A stretch of 64,000 nt of DNA. It comes from Arthrobacter mobilis. GTDB taxonomy: Bacteria > Actinomycetota > Actinomycetes > Actinomycetales > Micrococcaceae. Shown here one piece after another: positions 1 to 9,416 of the stretch. The stretch covers positions 37,173 through 101,172 of the forward strand of contig NZ_JAAZSQ010000015.1 in the NCBI RefSeq assembly GCF_012395835.1, written 5' to 3'. Both the position numbers and the translations under genes were made by a program. Under the pieces are notes generated by a model that searched no databases, was not told the DNA's origin, and was given only the letters and a program-made list of their open reading frames with translations. How positions within the stretch are numbered: position 1 is the stretch's first letter; every line of letters begins with the position of its first letter.

Positions 1-1947
1 GACCTGACCTCCCGGGCCCGCGAGGGCAAGCTGGATCCGGTGATCGGGCGTGCGGAGGAAATCGAGCAGGCCGTGGAGATCCTCGCCCGCCGCACCAAGA
101 ACAATCCGGTCCTCATTGGCGAGGCGGGCGTGGGCAAGACCGCGATCGTCGAAGGCCTGGCCCAGGCGATCGTCGCCGGCGACGTCCCGGAGCAGCTGCG
201 CGGCAAGCGCGTGGTGTCCCTCGACCTGCCGGGCATGCTCGCCGGCACCCGCTACCGCGGCGACTTCGAGGAGCGCCTGACCAAGACCATGGACGAGATC
301 AGCGCCCAGGGCGGCAACCTGATCGTCTTCGTGGACGAACTGCACACCGTGGTCGGGGCCGGCGGCGGAGGCGAGGGCGGCATGGATGCCGGCAACATCC
401 TCAAGCCGCGCCTGGCCCGCGGGGAGCTGCACCTGGTCGGGGCCACCACGCTGAAGGAGTACCGGAAGATCGAGAAGGATCCGGCGCTGGAGCGCCGCTT
501 CCAGCCCGTGCACGTCGGCGAGCCCAGCCTGGACGACGCCGTGCGGATCCTCGCCGGACTCAAGGACCGCTACGAACAGCACCATGCGGTGACCTACACG
601 GACGGTGCGCTGCGCGCTGCCGTCGAAATGTCCGCGCGCTACATCACCGACCGCTTCCTGCCGGACAAGGCGATCGACCTGATCGACCAGGCCGGGGCGC
701 GGCTGAGCCTGCAGCGCGGCCCGCGGGTGGACGTGGACGCGCTGCGCGGCAAGGTCGCGGAACTGGAGTCGGCCAAGAACTCCGCCGTCGCCAGGGAAGA
801 CTACGAGGAGGCCTCGCGGCTGCGCGACGAGATCGAGGCGCTCAACGGCCGGATCGCCGCAGCCCTGAAGGACAACCCGGGCGACGGCCAGGGTGCGCAG
901 TCCGCCGTCGTCGGCGAAGCCGAGATCGCCCGGATCGTTTCCCGGGCCACCGGCATCCCGGCCGCCCGGCTGACCGAGGGCGACCGGGAGCGCCTGGGCC
1001 GGCTCGAGGAGGACCTGCACTCCCGGGTGGTCGGCCAGGACGACGCCGTGGCCGCCATTGCCAAGGCCGTGCGGCGCAACCGCACCGGACTCGGTGACGA
1101 GGGCAGGCCGGTGGGCAGCTTCCTGTTCCTGGGCCCCACCGGCGTGGGCAAGACCGAACTGGCCAAGGCGCTGGCGGAGTCGCTGTTCGGCGACGAAAAC
1201 GCCATGGTCCGCTTCGACATGAGCGAGTTCGGCGAGCGGCACACCGCCAGCCGGCTGGTCGGTGCCCCTCCGGGCTACGTCGGCTATGACGAGGCCGGGC
1301 AGCTGACCGAGCGCGTGCGGCGCCGGCCGTACTCCGTGGTGCTGCTGGACGAGATCGAGAAGGCGCACCCGGATGTGTTCAACCTGCTGCTGCAGGTGCT
1401 CGACGACGGCCGGCTGACCGACGGCCAGGGCCGCACGGTGGACTTCCGCAACACCGTGGTGATCATGACCAGCAACCTCGGATCGGAGTTCCTGGCCAGC
1501 CGCGGCGGGGCGCTGGGCTTCACCGCCAACGGCGGTGACGGCTTCGGCGGCGAGAAGGCGCTGCGGGACCGGGTGATGGGCCGGCTGCGCGAAACGATGC
1601 GGCCGGAGTTCCTGAACCGGATCGACGAGATCGTGCTGTTCCGCAAGCTGGATAAGGAGCAGCTGCGGGCCATTGTGCGGCTGCAGCTGCGCCGGACCGA
1701 GGCCCGGCTGGCGGCCCAGGGCATTGGCCTGTCCGTGGATGAGGCGGCCGTGGACTGGATCGCCGAGCGCGGCTACGAGCCCGAGTACGGCGCCCGGCCG
1801 CTGCGCCGGGTCATCCAGCGCGAGCTCGACGACGCGGTCGCGGACCTGCTGGTGGCCGGCCGCCTGGCCGAGGGCGGACGGGTTGTTGTCTCCGTCGACG
1901 GCGAAGCGCTGGCCGTGGAGGCCGCTGCCGTGGCGGCGGCCGCGTAG
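1..1947 (+). CDS. clpC: ClpC-like AAA+ ATPase (5' end outside window)
   Basis: The reading frame is open from base 1, so the N-terminal domain lies upstream; 648 residues are visible. It carries two AAA+ modules: Walker A GEAGVGKT near residue 40 with Walker B VFVDELH, and Walker A GPTGVGKT near residue 378 with [10 protein letters not shown] and the sensor MTSNLG. Between them is a short UVR-like segment ([16 protein letters not shown]) instead of the long ClpB middle domain. An LGF tripeptide follows the second sensor, as in the ClpP-docking loop of ClpC. In this family the hexamer unfolds substrates for ClpP using ATP. A stand-alone ClpB-like role is the alternative, disfavoured by the UVR and LGF features. 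Confidence 0.88.
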   Translation, partial: DLTSRAREGKLDPVIGRAEEIEQAVEILARRTKNNPVLIGEAGVGKTAIVEGLAQAIVAGDVPEQLRGKRVVSLDLPGMLAGTRYRGDFEERLTKTMDEISAQGGNLIVFVDELHTVVGAGGGGEGGMDAGNILKPRLARGELHLVGATTLKEYRKIEKDPALERRFQPVHVGEPSLDDAVRILAGLKDRYEQHHAVTYTDGALRAAVEMSARYITDRFLPDKAIDLIDQAGARLSLQRGPRVDVDALRGKVAELESAKNSAVAREDYEEASRLRDEIEALNGRIAAALKDNPGDGQGAQSAVVGEAEIARIVSRATGIPAARLTEGDRERLGRLEEDLHSRVVGQDDAVAAIAKAVRRNRTGLGDEGRPVGSFLFLGPTGVGKTELAKALAESLFGDENAMVRFDMSEFGERHTASRLVGAPPGYVGYDEAGQLTERVRRRPYSVVLLDEIEKAHPDVFNLLLQVLDDGRLTDGQGRTVDFRNTVVIMTSNLGSEFLASRGGALGFTANGGDGFGGEKALRDRVMGRLRETMRPEFLNRIDEIVLFRKLDKEQLRAIVRLQLRRTEARLAAQGIGLSVDEAAVDWIAERGYEPEYGARPLRRVIQRELDDAVADLLVAGRLAEGGRVVVSVDGEALAVEAAAVAAAA

Positions 1948-2009
1948 CGCCGAGGGTCCCGCCGCGAGCGCAGCGAGTGGAAGGCGGAACGCGCCAGGCA
2001 GTCCGCAGC

Positions 2010-2052
2010 ACGGGGCCGGCCGGGAAGGATTCTTCTTCCCGGCCGGCCCCGT
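2010..2052. terminator. Bidirectional terminator hairpin between clpC-like gene and OsmC gene
   Basis: Perfect 18-bp arms (2010-2027 and 2035-2052, beginning ACGGGGCCGGCCGGGAAG) enclose a 7-nt loop. The hairpin sits between two convergent genes. There is little T tract, as is common in high-GC actinobacteria. Confidence 0.75.
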
Positions 2053-2066
2053 CTGGCGCAGTTGCC

Positions 2067-2582
2067 TCAGCCGGTCTCGACTTCGAGCTCTACCGGGACC
2101 GGACGCCGCACGGCGTCGTCGACGGGACAGTGCGCCGCTGCCCACGCGACGATCCCACGGACGGCCGCCTCGTCCGCCCCGGCGGAGGCAACCCGGACCA
2201 CGACGCGTGCAGCGAGCGGACCGGCGGGCATGCCGTCGTCGAGGCCGAGGATGCCGCGGTCGTCGGATTCGCTGTCCACCGTCACCTCGAGCCGGGTCAG
2301 CGTCACGCCGGCCTCCGCGGCGCGCATCGTGATCAGCGTGGCCACGCACGAAGCGTGGGCTGCCCTGAACAGCCACCCCGGTGAGGGAGCCGTGCCGCCG
2401 CCGCCGATCCCCGTGACCATGTCGGTGACGACCGACGCGCCGTCGGCACCGTCCACCCGCACCCGCAGGCCTTCCTCCACCACGGCGGTAGCCGCCGAGT
2501 CGCGGTAGCGTGCCTGCTCCGGGTGGCTGCCCAGGTACTCGCGGGCGTTCCTTAACGCGTTGGCGATCTCTGCCTGTCCCAT
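2067..2582 (-). CDS. OsmC family protein
   Basis: 171 residues. OsmC/Ohr-fold proteins use a reactive cysteine pair to reduce organic or lipid hydroperoxides. The sequence shows the family pattern: a small N-terminal helix, the first cysteine inside LFRAAHASCVATLI near the middle, and the second in WAAAHCPVDDAV near the C terminus. The ATG at 2582 (MGQAEIAN) is chosen because residues upstream in the same frame are low-complexity and unlike the family. It converges on the clpC-like gene and has no obvious operon partner; the nearest upstream gene is a permease on the same strand 116 bases away. Peroxidase activity is inferred from family and the two cysteines. Confidence 0.82.
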   Translation of the reverse strand: MGQAEIANALRNAREYLGSHPEQARYRDSAATAVVEEGLRVRVDGADGASVVTDMVTGIGGGGTAPSPGWLFRAAHASCVATLITMRAAEAGVTLTRLEVTVDSESDDRGILGLDDGMPAGPLAARVVVRVASAGADEAAVRGIVAWAAAHCPVDDAVRRPVPVELEVETG

Positions 2583-2697
2583 GTCCGGCGCCTCCGTGGC
2601 CTCTGGTCCCTCCGGTTCCGAGGGTACGGGCTGTGCCGGCACCGCACCAGCGCTAGCTGCTGCAGGCCGGCGATGGTCCCGGCCGCAATGCCTAAGC

Positions 2698-4272
2698 TCA
2701 GACGTACTCGAGTTCCTCTTCCTGCGCCCGGGCCGCTCCGGCGGCACCGCGGGGCAGGATGAGCCCGTGGAAGAAGTCCGGCCTGCGGCGGGCCTGGACG
2801 AACATCACTACCGCCCCGGAGAGGAGCACCACCACCGCCAGGATGAAGACCAGGCCCACGCCGAAGACGCTCGAGCCGCTGCCGTAGGCCGGGTCCATGC
2901 TGTCGATGAGCGTGGTGAAGAACAGGATGGTCAGCACCACCGCACCGGTGAGCGGGAACAGCAGCGTGAAGAAGAAACTCCGGATGCTGGCGGTCCACTG
3001 CTTGCGGAAGTACCAGACGCAGGAGTAGGCGGTCAGCCCGTAGTAGAAGCACACCATCACGCCCAGCGCGGTGATCGTGTCCCACAGGACATCTTCGCTC
3101 ACCAGGCGCATGACGGCGTAGAACGTCGAGGCGATCAGCGAGGAGACCACGGTGGCGAACACCGGGGTGGAGAACCGCTTGCTCACCGAGGCGAAGCGCG
3201 CCGGCAGCGCCCCGTAGTGCCCCATGGCCAGCAGCGTCCGGGCCGGCGACACGAACGTGGACTGCAGCGACGAGGCCGAACTGGAGAGCACCGCGATGGA
3301 GACCAGCACGGCCAGCGGTCCCATCACCGGGCCGGCCAGGGCAAAGAACACGTTCCCCTGGATCTCCGGATTGCCCAGCCCCACGCCCGCGGAGCCGGTG
3401 CCGGCGAAGGCCAGCAGCGCCACCGAGACAAGCAGGTAGATGCCCACGATCACCACCATCGTCAGCGTCGCGGCCCGCCCGGGCGTGCTGGAGGACCCCT
3501 TGGTTTCCTCGGACATGGTCAGGGTGACATCCCAGCCCCAGAACATGAACAGCGTCAGCGACAGGCCGGCCACCACCGCGCTCGCCGAACCCGCGCCAAA
3601 CGGGTTGAACCACTCTGCCTGGATGGGGGTGGGGTCGAAGGCCGATCCGTCCGCGAGGCGGACCAGTGCGGCCACGCCGAAGCCCACCATCACCAGGATC
3701 TGGAACCCGACCAGCCAGTACTGCAGCTTCTGGGTCGTCTGCATGTCCCGGCACGATACCCAGGTGGCCGCCAGCATGAAGGCCAGGCAGGTGGCCACGT
3801 TGACCAGCGGGTTCGCGGCCAGGCTGGCCAGGTCCGCGTTGCCGGTGAGCTGCGAGAGCAGCAGGTAGAAGAAGTCGACGGCGATGCCTGCGAGGTTGCT
3901 CAGCACGATGATGGTCGCCGCGCACAGGCCCCACCCGGCCATCCAGCCGACCCACGGCCCGAAGGCCCGGGCGGCCCAGGTGAAGGAGGTTCCGCTGTCA
4001 GGCATGGCACGGTTGAGCTCGCGGTAGCCGAAGGCCACCAGCAGCATCGGGATAAATCCGATCAGCAGGATGCCGGGCAGGTGGGCCCCGACCTCGGCCA
4101 CCGCAGGCCCCAGGGCTCCGGTGAGCGTGTAGGCGGGAGCGATGGCCGAAACGCCAATGACGGTGGCGCCTGCCAGTCCGACCGTTCCGGCGCCGAGCCC
4201 CTTGGCCGACAGCCCGGAAGCCCGGCGGCCGGGAGGCGCAGCGGTGCCTGCGGAAGGTGTGTTCTTGTTCAT
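2698..4272 (-). CDS. APC superfamily amino acid permease
   Basis: 524 residues with about 12 hydrophobic membrane segments. The N-terminal stretch (GLAGATVIGVSAIAPAYTLT) matches the first helix region of APC amino acid/polyamine transporters, and a later WAARAFGPWVGWMAGWG segment is typical of helix 3. It probably carries an amino acid or amine across the cytoplasmic membrane by proton symport or exchange. The gene is divergent from the kinase/aminotransferase-fold fusion at 4461, so it may supply that enzyme's amine substrate; this is inference from position. Substrate cannot be read from sequence. Confidence 0.85.
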   Translation of the reverse strand: MNKNTPSAGTAAPPGRRASGLSAKGLGAGTVGLAGATVIGVSAIAPAYTLTGALGPAVAEVGAHLPGILLIGFIPMLLVAFGYRELNRAMPDSGTSFTWAARAFGPWVGWMAGWGLCAATIIVLSNLAGIAVDFFYLLLSQLTGNADLASLAANPLVNVATCLAFMLAATWVSCRDMQTTQKLQYWLVGFQILVMVGFGVAALVRLADGSAFDPTPIQAEWFNPFGAGSASAVVAGLSLTLFMFWGWDVTLTMSEETKGSSSTPGRAATLTMVVIVGIYLLVSVALLAFAGTGSAGVGLGNPEIQGNVFFALAGPVMGPLAVLVSIAVLSSSASSLQSTFVSPARTLLAMGHYGALPARFASVSKRFSTPVFATVVSSLIASTFYAVMRLVSEDVLWDTITALGVMVCFYYGLTAYSCVWYFRKQWTASIRSFFFTLLFPLTGAVVLTILFFTTLIDSMDPAYGSGSSVFGVGLVFILAVVVLLSGAVVMFVQARRRPDFFHGLILPRGAAGAARAQEEELEYV

Positions 4273-4347
4273 GCTGTCCTTAATCTGCCGGGCCAGAGGC
4301 CGCCCGGCGCTGTCAACCTGCTTGAGCCGAAGGCCCTCGCGCTAAAC

Positions 4348-4365
4348 GAACAACGTTCATATTAT
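4348..4365. promoter_or_regulatory. Possible operator/-10 region in divergent promoter
   Basis: GAACAACGTTC (4348-4358) is a short inverted repeat immediately before TATTAT (4360-4365), a good -10 match on the plus strand. It lies between the divergent permease and fusion genes. No -35 was recognised, so an activator or repressor is possible. The regulator is unknown. Confidence 0.35.
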
Positions 4366-4460
4366 GGTTAGGGTCACAACTTCACAAGATTTTTTCGGCC
4401 GGGCTGTCCCGCCGCGCCGCCCCGTCCACCAAGTCCGCCATCAGGAACAAGGGAGCCAGC

Positions 4461-7409
4461 ATGACTGCAGCGACGTCAGCCACCGGACTGCCCCGGCCGA
4501 ACGTCCCGCCGGAACAGGCCGCGCTCTGGGCCCGGGAACTCTTCGGCGTGGAGGGTCCCGTCCGCGAGCTCGGCAGCCAGCAGGACCGGAACTTCCTGGT
4601 CGAATCCCCCGCCGGCCGCCACCTGCTGAAGATCAGCAACCCGGCCTTCGCCCGGGCCGAGGTCCAGGCCCAGAACGCCGCCATGAAGCACCTGGCCGCC
4701 GCTGGACTGGCTGTGCCCGCGCCGGTGCCGTCGGTGCACGGGGAAGAGATCGCCACTGTAGCGGTGGACGGCGCCGGGCACTGCGTGCGGCTGCTCAGCT
4801 TTGTCGACGGCACTCCCCTGATCGAGAACCGGTATCTGCCCCCGCCCGTGGTCGGTGATCTCGGCCGGCTGGCCGGACAGGTTTCCGCCGCGCTGGCGCA
4901 GCTGCGCCACCCGGGACTGGACCGCGGCCTGCAGTGGGACCTGCGGGCCGGCGGGGACGTCGTCGACTCGCTGCTCGGCTGCGTCCGCGAGGACCGGAAG
5001 CGGGAGCTGGTCGCCTCCGCCGCCGCCCGCGCCCGGGCGGCGCTGGAGCCCCTCCGCGCCCAGCTGCCCGTCCAGGCGGTGCACGGCGATCTGACCGACG
5101 ACAACGTGGTCTGCCGGCCGGACGGGTCCGGCCGGCCCCTGGCCACCGGGATCATCGACTTCGGCGACACCATGTACAGCTGGCGCGTGGCGGAGCTGGC
5201 GGTGGCCTGTACCGCCGTCTTCCACCATGAGCCGGACAACCCGCTGGCCGTGCTCCCGCTCATCGAGGCCTTCCACCGGCAGGTGCGGCTGACGGAGGCG
5301 GAACTGGATGCGCTCTGGCCGCTGATCGTGCTGCGCGGAGCTGTCCTGGTGGTCAGCGGGGAGCAGCAGGTCGCCGTCGATCCCGGCAACGGCTACGCCG
5401 AAGCGGCCCTCGCCCGTGAGTGGACGATCTTCGAAACCCCGGCCGCCTACGACTGGCAGGCCGCGGCGGCAGGCATCCGGGCAGCGCTTGGCCTCGGCGG
5501 CTCCCGGACCACGAAACCGCCCGCTGCCCGGTCCGTCCTGCTGCCCTCGCTCCAGCAGCGGAAACCGGCGGTCCTGGATTTCGGCTGGACCAGCGATTCC
5601 TTGACCAACGGCTCCTGGTTGGGCAGCCCCGCAGAACAGGCAGCTGAAGAGGCACGCATCGTCCAGGCGGCGCTGGCCTCCGCCGACGCCGCGCTCGCCC
5701 GGTTCGGCGAGGCCAGGCTGACGCGCTCCCAGACCCTGAGCCGCACCGAGCCGGCCAATCTGGCCCTGGCCCTGGAGGTCCACCTCGGGGTCCCGTCCGC
5801 GGTGCATGCCCCGTTCGCCGGCACCATCACCGGCACCGCGCCCGGCTTACTCATGCTGGAGGGCGCGGACCACACACTCTTCCTGGCCGGAATCAGCAGC
5901 ACGGAGTCCCTGGCGCCCGGCGCCGCGGTGGCGGCCGGCCGGCTGCTGGGCACCGTCACCTCCGCCCTGACGGTGTGGCTGGCCGCGGCCGGAGTCCGGC
6001 CGGCCGGCTCCGGGGAACCACCGCGGTTCGTGCGGGCCTCGGAGTTCCCCGCGTTCGCCGCCCTGTACCAGGATCCCGCGCCGCTGCTGGGCGCAGGCGT
6101 CCTGCCGGAGCTGCCCGAGGAGGATGCCGCCGCGGTCCTGGACCGCCGGAACCGCTCCTACGCCCCGCTGCAGGGCCACTACTATGCCGCACCGCCGCGG
6201 ATCGAACGGGGCTGGAAGGAGCACCTGATCGACACCCAGGGCCGGCACTACCTGGACATGGTCAACAACGTCACGGTCCTGGGCCACGGCCACCCCGCCA
6301 TTGCCGCCGCCGCCGAACGCCAGTGGCGGATGCTCAACACCAACTCCCGGTTCCATTACGGCGCCGTGGCCGAGCTTAGCGAGCGGCTGCTGCGCACGGT
6401 ACCGGACTCCTTCGACACCGTGCTTCTGGTCAACAGCGGCACGGAGGCGGTCGACCTGGCCCTGCGGCTGGCCAAGGCCTTCACCGGCCGGGAAGACGTC
6501 CTGTGCGTCCAGGAGTCCTACCACGGCTGGTCCCTGGCCGCGGACGCGGTGTCCACCTCCACCTCGGACAACCCCCGGGCGGAAGAGACCCGGCCGGCCT
6601 GGGTGCACGTGCTCGATGCCCCCAACAGCTACCGGGGAACCCACCGGGGCGCCGGCGCAGGTGAGGCCTATGCCCGCGATGCCCGGGCCATGCTCCAGTC
6701 CCTGGCCGACGCCGGGACGCCGGTGGGAACCTATATCGCCGAGCCGCGCAACGGCAATGCCGGCGGCATCGGCCTGCCACCGGGCTACCTGCCGGCCGTG
6801 TACGACGCGGTCCGCAGGCAGGGCGGGGTCTGCATCTCCGACGAAGTGCAGGTCGGCTACGGGCGGCAGGGGTTCTACTTCTGGGGCTACCAGGAACACG
6901 GCGTCGTGCCCGACATCATCACGGTCGCCAAGGCCATGGGCAACGGCCACCCGCTCGGTGCCGTCATCACCCGGCGCCAGATCGCCGACGCCCTGGCCAG
7001 CCAGGGCAGCTTCTTTTCCTCCTCCGGCGGAAGCACGCTGAGCTCGCGCATCGGCGCTGCCGTCCTGGAGGTGCTCGAGGCCGAAGGCCTGCAGGAGAAC
7101 GCCCGCGAGGTGGGCAGTTACCTGCGCGCCGAACTCGAGGCCCTGGCGGACCGCCAGCCGCTGATCGGGGCGGTGCACGGCCTGGGGCTCTATCTCGGCA
7201 TCGAATTCGTGCGCGACCGAAGCAGCCTCGAAGCGGCCGATACCGAGACTGCCGCCATCTGCAACCGCCTGCGCGAACTCGGCGTCATCGTGCAGCCAAC
7301 CGGCGACCGGCAAAACGTCCTGAAGGTCAAGCCGCCGCTGTGCTTCACCCGGGACAGCGCCCGGTTCTTCGTCGACACCCTCGAGGAGGTGCTCAGCAAC
7401 GGCTGGTGA
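4461..7409 (+). CDS. Fusion: APH-type kinase + middle domain + class III aminotransferase-fold PLP enzyme
   Basis: 982 residues. Residues about 25-330 form an aminoglycoside phosphotransferase/choline-kinase-like fold with the Brenner motif VHGDLTDDNVV (His208, Asp210) and IDFGD (Asp233). Residues about 360-550 are a poorly conserved middle region containing a short beta-rich segment (APFAGTITG) resembling the M23/lipoyl-type spacer of such fusions. Residues about 570-982 are a class III PLP enzyme with SDEVQVGYGR and the PLP lysine in TVAKAMG (Lys824). Family knowledge: related kinases phosphorylate hydroxylysine or ethanolamine and related PLP enzymes are ammoniophospholyases, not true transaminases. 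I infer a kinase-lyase acting on a hydroxylated amine. The divergent APC permease could import it. Confidence 0.85.
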   Translation: MTAATSATGLPRPNVPPEQAALWARELFGVEGPVRELGSQQDRNFLVESPAGRHLLKISNPAFARAEVQAQNAAMKHLAAAGLAVPAPVPSVHGEEIATVAVDGAGHCVRLLSFVDGTPLIENRYLPPPVVGDLGRLAGQVSAALAQLRHPGLDRGLQWDLRAGGDVVDSLLGCVREDRKRELVASAAARARAALEPLRAQLPVQAVHGDLTDDNVVCRPDGSGRPLATGIIDFGDTMYSWRVAELAVACTAVFHHEPDNPLAVLPLIEAFHRQVRLTEAELDALWPLIVLRGAVLVVSGEQQVAVDPGNGYAEAALAREWTIFETPAAYDWQAAAAGIRAALGLGGSRTTKPPAARSVLLPSLQQRKPAVLDFGWTSDSLTNGSWLGSPAEQAAEEARIVQAALASADAALARFGEARLTRSQTLSRTEPANLALALEVHLGVPSAVHAPFAGTITGTAPGLLMLEGADHTLFLAGISSTESLAPGAAVAAGRLLGTVTSALTVWLAAAGVRPAGSGEPPRFVRASEFPAFAALYQDPAPLLGAGVLPELPEEDAAAVLDRRNRSYAPLQGHYYAAPPRIERGWKEHLIDTQGRHYLDMVNNVTVLGHGHPAIAAAAERQWRMLNTNSRFHYGAVAELSERLLRTVPDSFDTVLLVNSGTEAVDLALRLAKAFTGREDVLCVQESYHGWSLAADAVSTSTSDNPRAEETRPAWVHVLDAPNSYRGTHRGAGAGEAYARDARAMLQSLADAGTPVGTYIAEPRNGNAGGIGLPPGYLPAVYDAVRRQGGVCISDEVQVGYGRQGFYFWGYQEHGVVPDIITVAKAMGNGHPLGAVITRRQIADALASQGSFFSSSGGSTLSSRIGAAVLEVLEAEGLQENAREVGSYLRAELEALADRQPLIGAVHGLGLYLGIEFVRDRSSLEAADTETAAICNRLRELGVIVQPTGDRQNVLKVKPPLCFTRDSARFFVDTLEEVLSNGW

Positions 7410-7499
7410 TCCGGGCCGAAACGCTGCCGGGTCTGGGCCGCAGGCGGTGCCGTGTGCTGGACTGTCCGGACAGACCAGACGCAGGGAAGGATTACCCAG

Positions 7500-8102
7500 A
7501 TGCCCACGCACCAGATCGGTTACTTTGTCGGGAGCCTGGCCAGCGGCTCCATCAACCGCACGCTGTCCAAGGCGCTGATCAGGCTCGCCCCCGATTCGTT
7601 GGAATTCACCGAGATCCCCATCCGGGACCTGCCGCTGTACAGCCCGGACTACGACACCGACTTCCCGCCGGCAGGCCGGGCCCTGAAGGAGGCGGTCGAG
7701 GCCGCCGACGGGATCCTGTTCATCTCCCCCGAGTACAACCGCTCCATCCCCGGCGCGCTGAAGAACGCCATCGACTGGGGCTCCCGGCCCTGGGGCACCA
7801 ATTCCTTTGCCCGCAAGCCCACGGGCATCATCGGCGCCTCCCCGGGCAACATCGGCACCGCGGTGATGCAGTCCTCCATGCGCGCCGTGCTGAGCTTCCT
7901 CGATGCCCCGCAGCTGAATGCCCCCGAAGCCTACGTCAAGTTCGACCCGGAGGTGTTCGGCAGCGACGGCGAGGTCAGGGACGAGCGCACCGAAAAGTTC
8001 CTGCGCCACTACATGGACGAATACTGCGCCTTCGTCCAGCGCGTCCTGGACGCCAATGCCCCCGGGCACATCGGCGACGAGGATCCCGATTCGCGCAAGT
8101 AG
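7500..8102 (+). CDS. NADPH-dependent FMN reductase family protein
   Basis: 200 residues with a flavodoxin-like fold. The N terminus shows the phosphate-binding loop GSLASGSINRTLSKAL, and the family signature SPEYNRSIPGALKNAIDW lies near residue 75. Members reduce FMN or quinones with NAD(P)H in the cytoplasm. ATG 7500 is chosen over an upstream in-frame ATG because GGGAAGG sits about 10 bases before it and the protein then begins at the usual beta strand. It follows the kinase/lyase fusion by 90 bases and may be cotranscribed with it, but a functional link is unproven. Confidence 0.85.
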   Translation: MPTHQIGYFVGSLASGSINRTLSKALIRLAPDSLEFTEIPIRDLPLYSPDYDTDFPPAGRALKEAVEAADGILFISPEYNRSIPGALKNAIDWGSRPWGTNSFARKPTGIIGASPGNIGTAVMQSSMRAVLSFLDAPQLNAPEAYVKFDPEVFGSDGEVRDERTEKFLRHYMDEYCAFVQRVLDANAPGHIGDEDPDSRK

Positions 8103-8592
8103 CCGGCCGGGCTCCGGTGCCGCGGCGCCTGATGCGGGGGCTGTTCCACCGGCTTTTCCCAACCCGGCTGGCATAGCTTTCCGATCACGGCATGGTGCGC
8201 CGGATAGTTCCGGCGATGCCGTTCCGCTCCCGCGGGAGTGGCAATGGCGCTGCCCCGGGTTTCCCCCGCCCGGGGCAGCGTCGGCCGCGGCCGCGAGAAC
8301 GGCCTGCTGATCTACCGGAACGGCAGCTTCACCAAGGTCCCCAGCCCCGACGGCTACGGCCGGATCGGCAACCAGGCCGGATCGGAGCACTCCACCGTGG
8401 TCCTGGGTGATGACAAAACCGGAGGCCGAACTCGAACGCCCCCCCGGCGCGTCGCGCTGGTCGTCACCGCCAGCGCCGGACTGCCGCACGTGCCCAACGA
8501 ACTCACCGGCGTCGAAGGCTAAGGCCCGGTTTCCGGCGGACGGGGTAAGCTGCCCGCCATCGGCTGCGGCACCTGCGAGGAAGGACCTGCCC
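8103..8592. other. 490-base interval without a convincing gene
   Basis: A 94-codon open frame (8238-8522, plus) spans most of the interval, but it runs through a strong hairpin at 8248-8280, lacks a clear ribosome site and resembles nothing I recognise. Its middle part (NGLLIYRNGSFTKVP) looks more protein-like than its ends, so a remnant of a decayed gene is possible. No tRNA or repeat was seen here. Confidence 0.4.
8248..8280 (+). terminator. Hairpin downstream of FMN reductase
   Basis: Perfect 12-bp arms CGCTGCCCCGGG / CCCGGGGCAGCG with a 9-nt loop, about 145 bases after the reductase stop. It probably ends the 4461-8102 transcript. Confidence 0.6.
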
Positions 8593-9273
8593 ATGGACAG
8601 CACACCGTCGGTCATCGTTTTCGACGTCAACGAAACCCTCTCTGACATGTCCGCGCTGGCCCGCTACTTCACCGAAACCGGAGCGCCGGCTTATCTCGCG
8701 CAGCTGTGGTTCGCCGGCCTGCTCCGGGACGGCTTCGCCCTGGCGGCCAGCGGAGACAACGCAGGCTTCGCCGACATCGGCGCAGAGTCCCTCCGCGGAC
8801 TGCTCCGGCCGCTGCCGCTGAACCGGGAGCTTGACCAGGCGGTCGGACACATTATGGGAGCGTTCTCCGCCCTGACGGTCCATCCGGATGTCGCCGGCGG
8901 GGTCCGGCAGCTGAAGGCGGCCGGCTTCCGCCTGGTCACGCTCAGCAACGGATCGCCGGAAGTGGCCGACAAGCTCTTCCGCGCCGCCGGGATCCGCGAG
9001 GACTTCGAGGCCCTGCTCTCCGTCCAGGACGCCCCCGCGTGGAAGCCGGCCAAGGCGGCGTACGAGCACGCCGTGCACACCTGCGGCACGGAAACGGCCG
9101 GAATGCTGCTGGTCGCCGTCCACCCGTGGGACATCCACGGCGCCTCCCGGGCCGGACTGCGGACAGCCTGGCTGAACCGGGCGCAGGCGCAGTACCCCGG
9201 CTACTTCCAGGCACCCGACTACATCGTGGACAGCCTGGAGGACCTGGCCGCCGTCCTCGCCGGCGGAGCCTGA
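8593..9273 (+). CDS. HAD superfamily hydrolase, haloacid dehalogenase type II
   Basis: 226 residues. The N-terminal motif VFDVNETLSDM carries the nucleophilic Asp of the HAD superfamily in the form seen in the (S)-2-haloacid dehalogenase branch. Motif II is TLSNGSPE, motif III Lys lies in APAWKPAK, and the C-terminal acidic motif is near VAVHPWDIHGA, where HPWD replaces the more usual AHxWD. These enzymes hydrolyse 2-haloacids or small phosphate esters in the cytoplasm. ATG 8593 is preceded by GAGGAAGGA. The gene stands alone between two hairpins. True substrate is unknown; dehalogenase is only the family label. Confidence 0.85.
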   Translation: MDSTPSVIVFDVNETLSDMSALARYFTETGAPAYLAQLWFAGLLRDGFALAASGDNAGFADIGAESLRGLLRPLPLNRELDQAVGHIMGAFSALTVHPDVAGGVRQLKAAGFRLVTLSNGSPEVADKLFRAAGIREDFEALLSVQDAPAWKPAKAAYEHAVHTCGTETAGMLLVAVHPWDIHGASRAGLRTAWLNRAQAQYPGYFQAPDYIVDSLEDLAAVLAGGA

Positions 9274-9316
9274 ACGGCAGGACCCTGACGGGCAGTCCGG
9301 GTAGAACGTCTGTTCC

Positions 9317-9365
9317 GCCTAAAAAGTTACGCGCGAAACCAGGTTTCGTGCGTAACTTTTTAGGC
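9317..9365. terminator. Long A/T-flanked palindrome, bidirectional terminator
   Basis: Arms of about 22-24 bp (GCCTAAAAAGTTACGCGCGA... and its near-exact complement, one mismatch) surround a tiny centre at 9341. Runs of A and T at the arm ends give a U tract in both directions. It separates the convergent HAD and amidohydrolase genes. The word GTTACGCAC recurs in another palindrome at 51599, so this may also be a dispersed repeat. Confidence 0.75.
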
Positions 9366-9416
9366 GCCCGAGACCTCCGGCCGGCAGCCGGGCCCGGGCG
9401 CTTTATCCTGCGCGGC

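Noticed and set aside
8238..8522. 94-codon frame before the HAD gene
   Set aside because: Runs through a strong hairpin, no clear ribosome site, no family; kept only as a possible remnant.
5847..8648. Long minus-strand frame across the fusion, reductase and HAD genes
   Set aside because: Low-complexity and crosses three real genes and their gaps.
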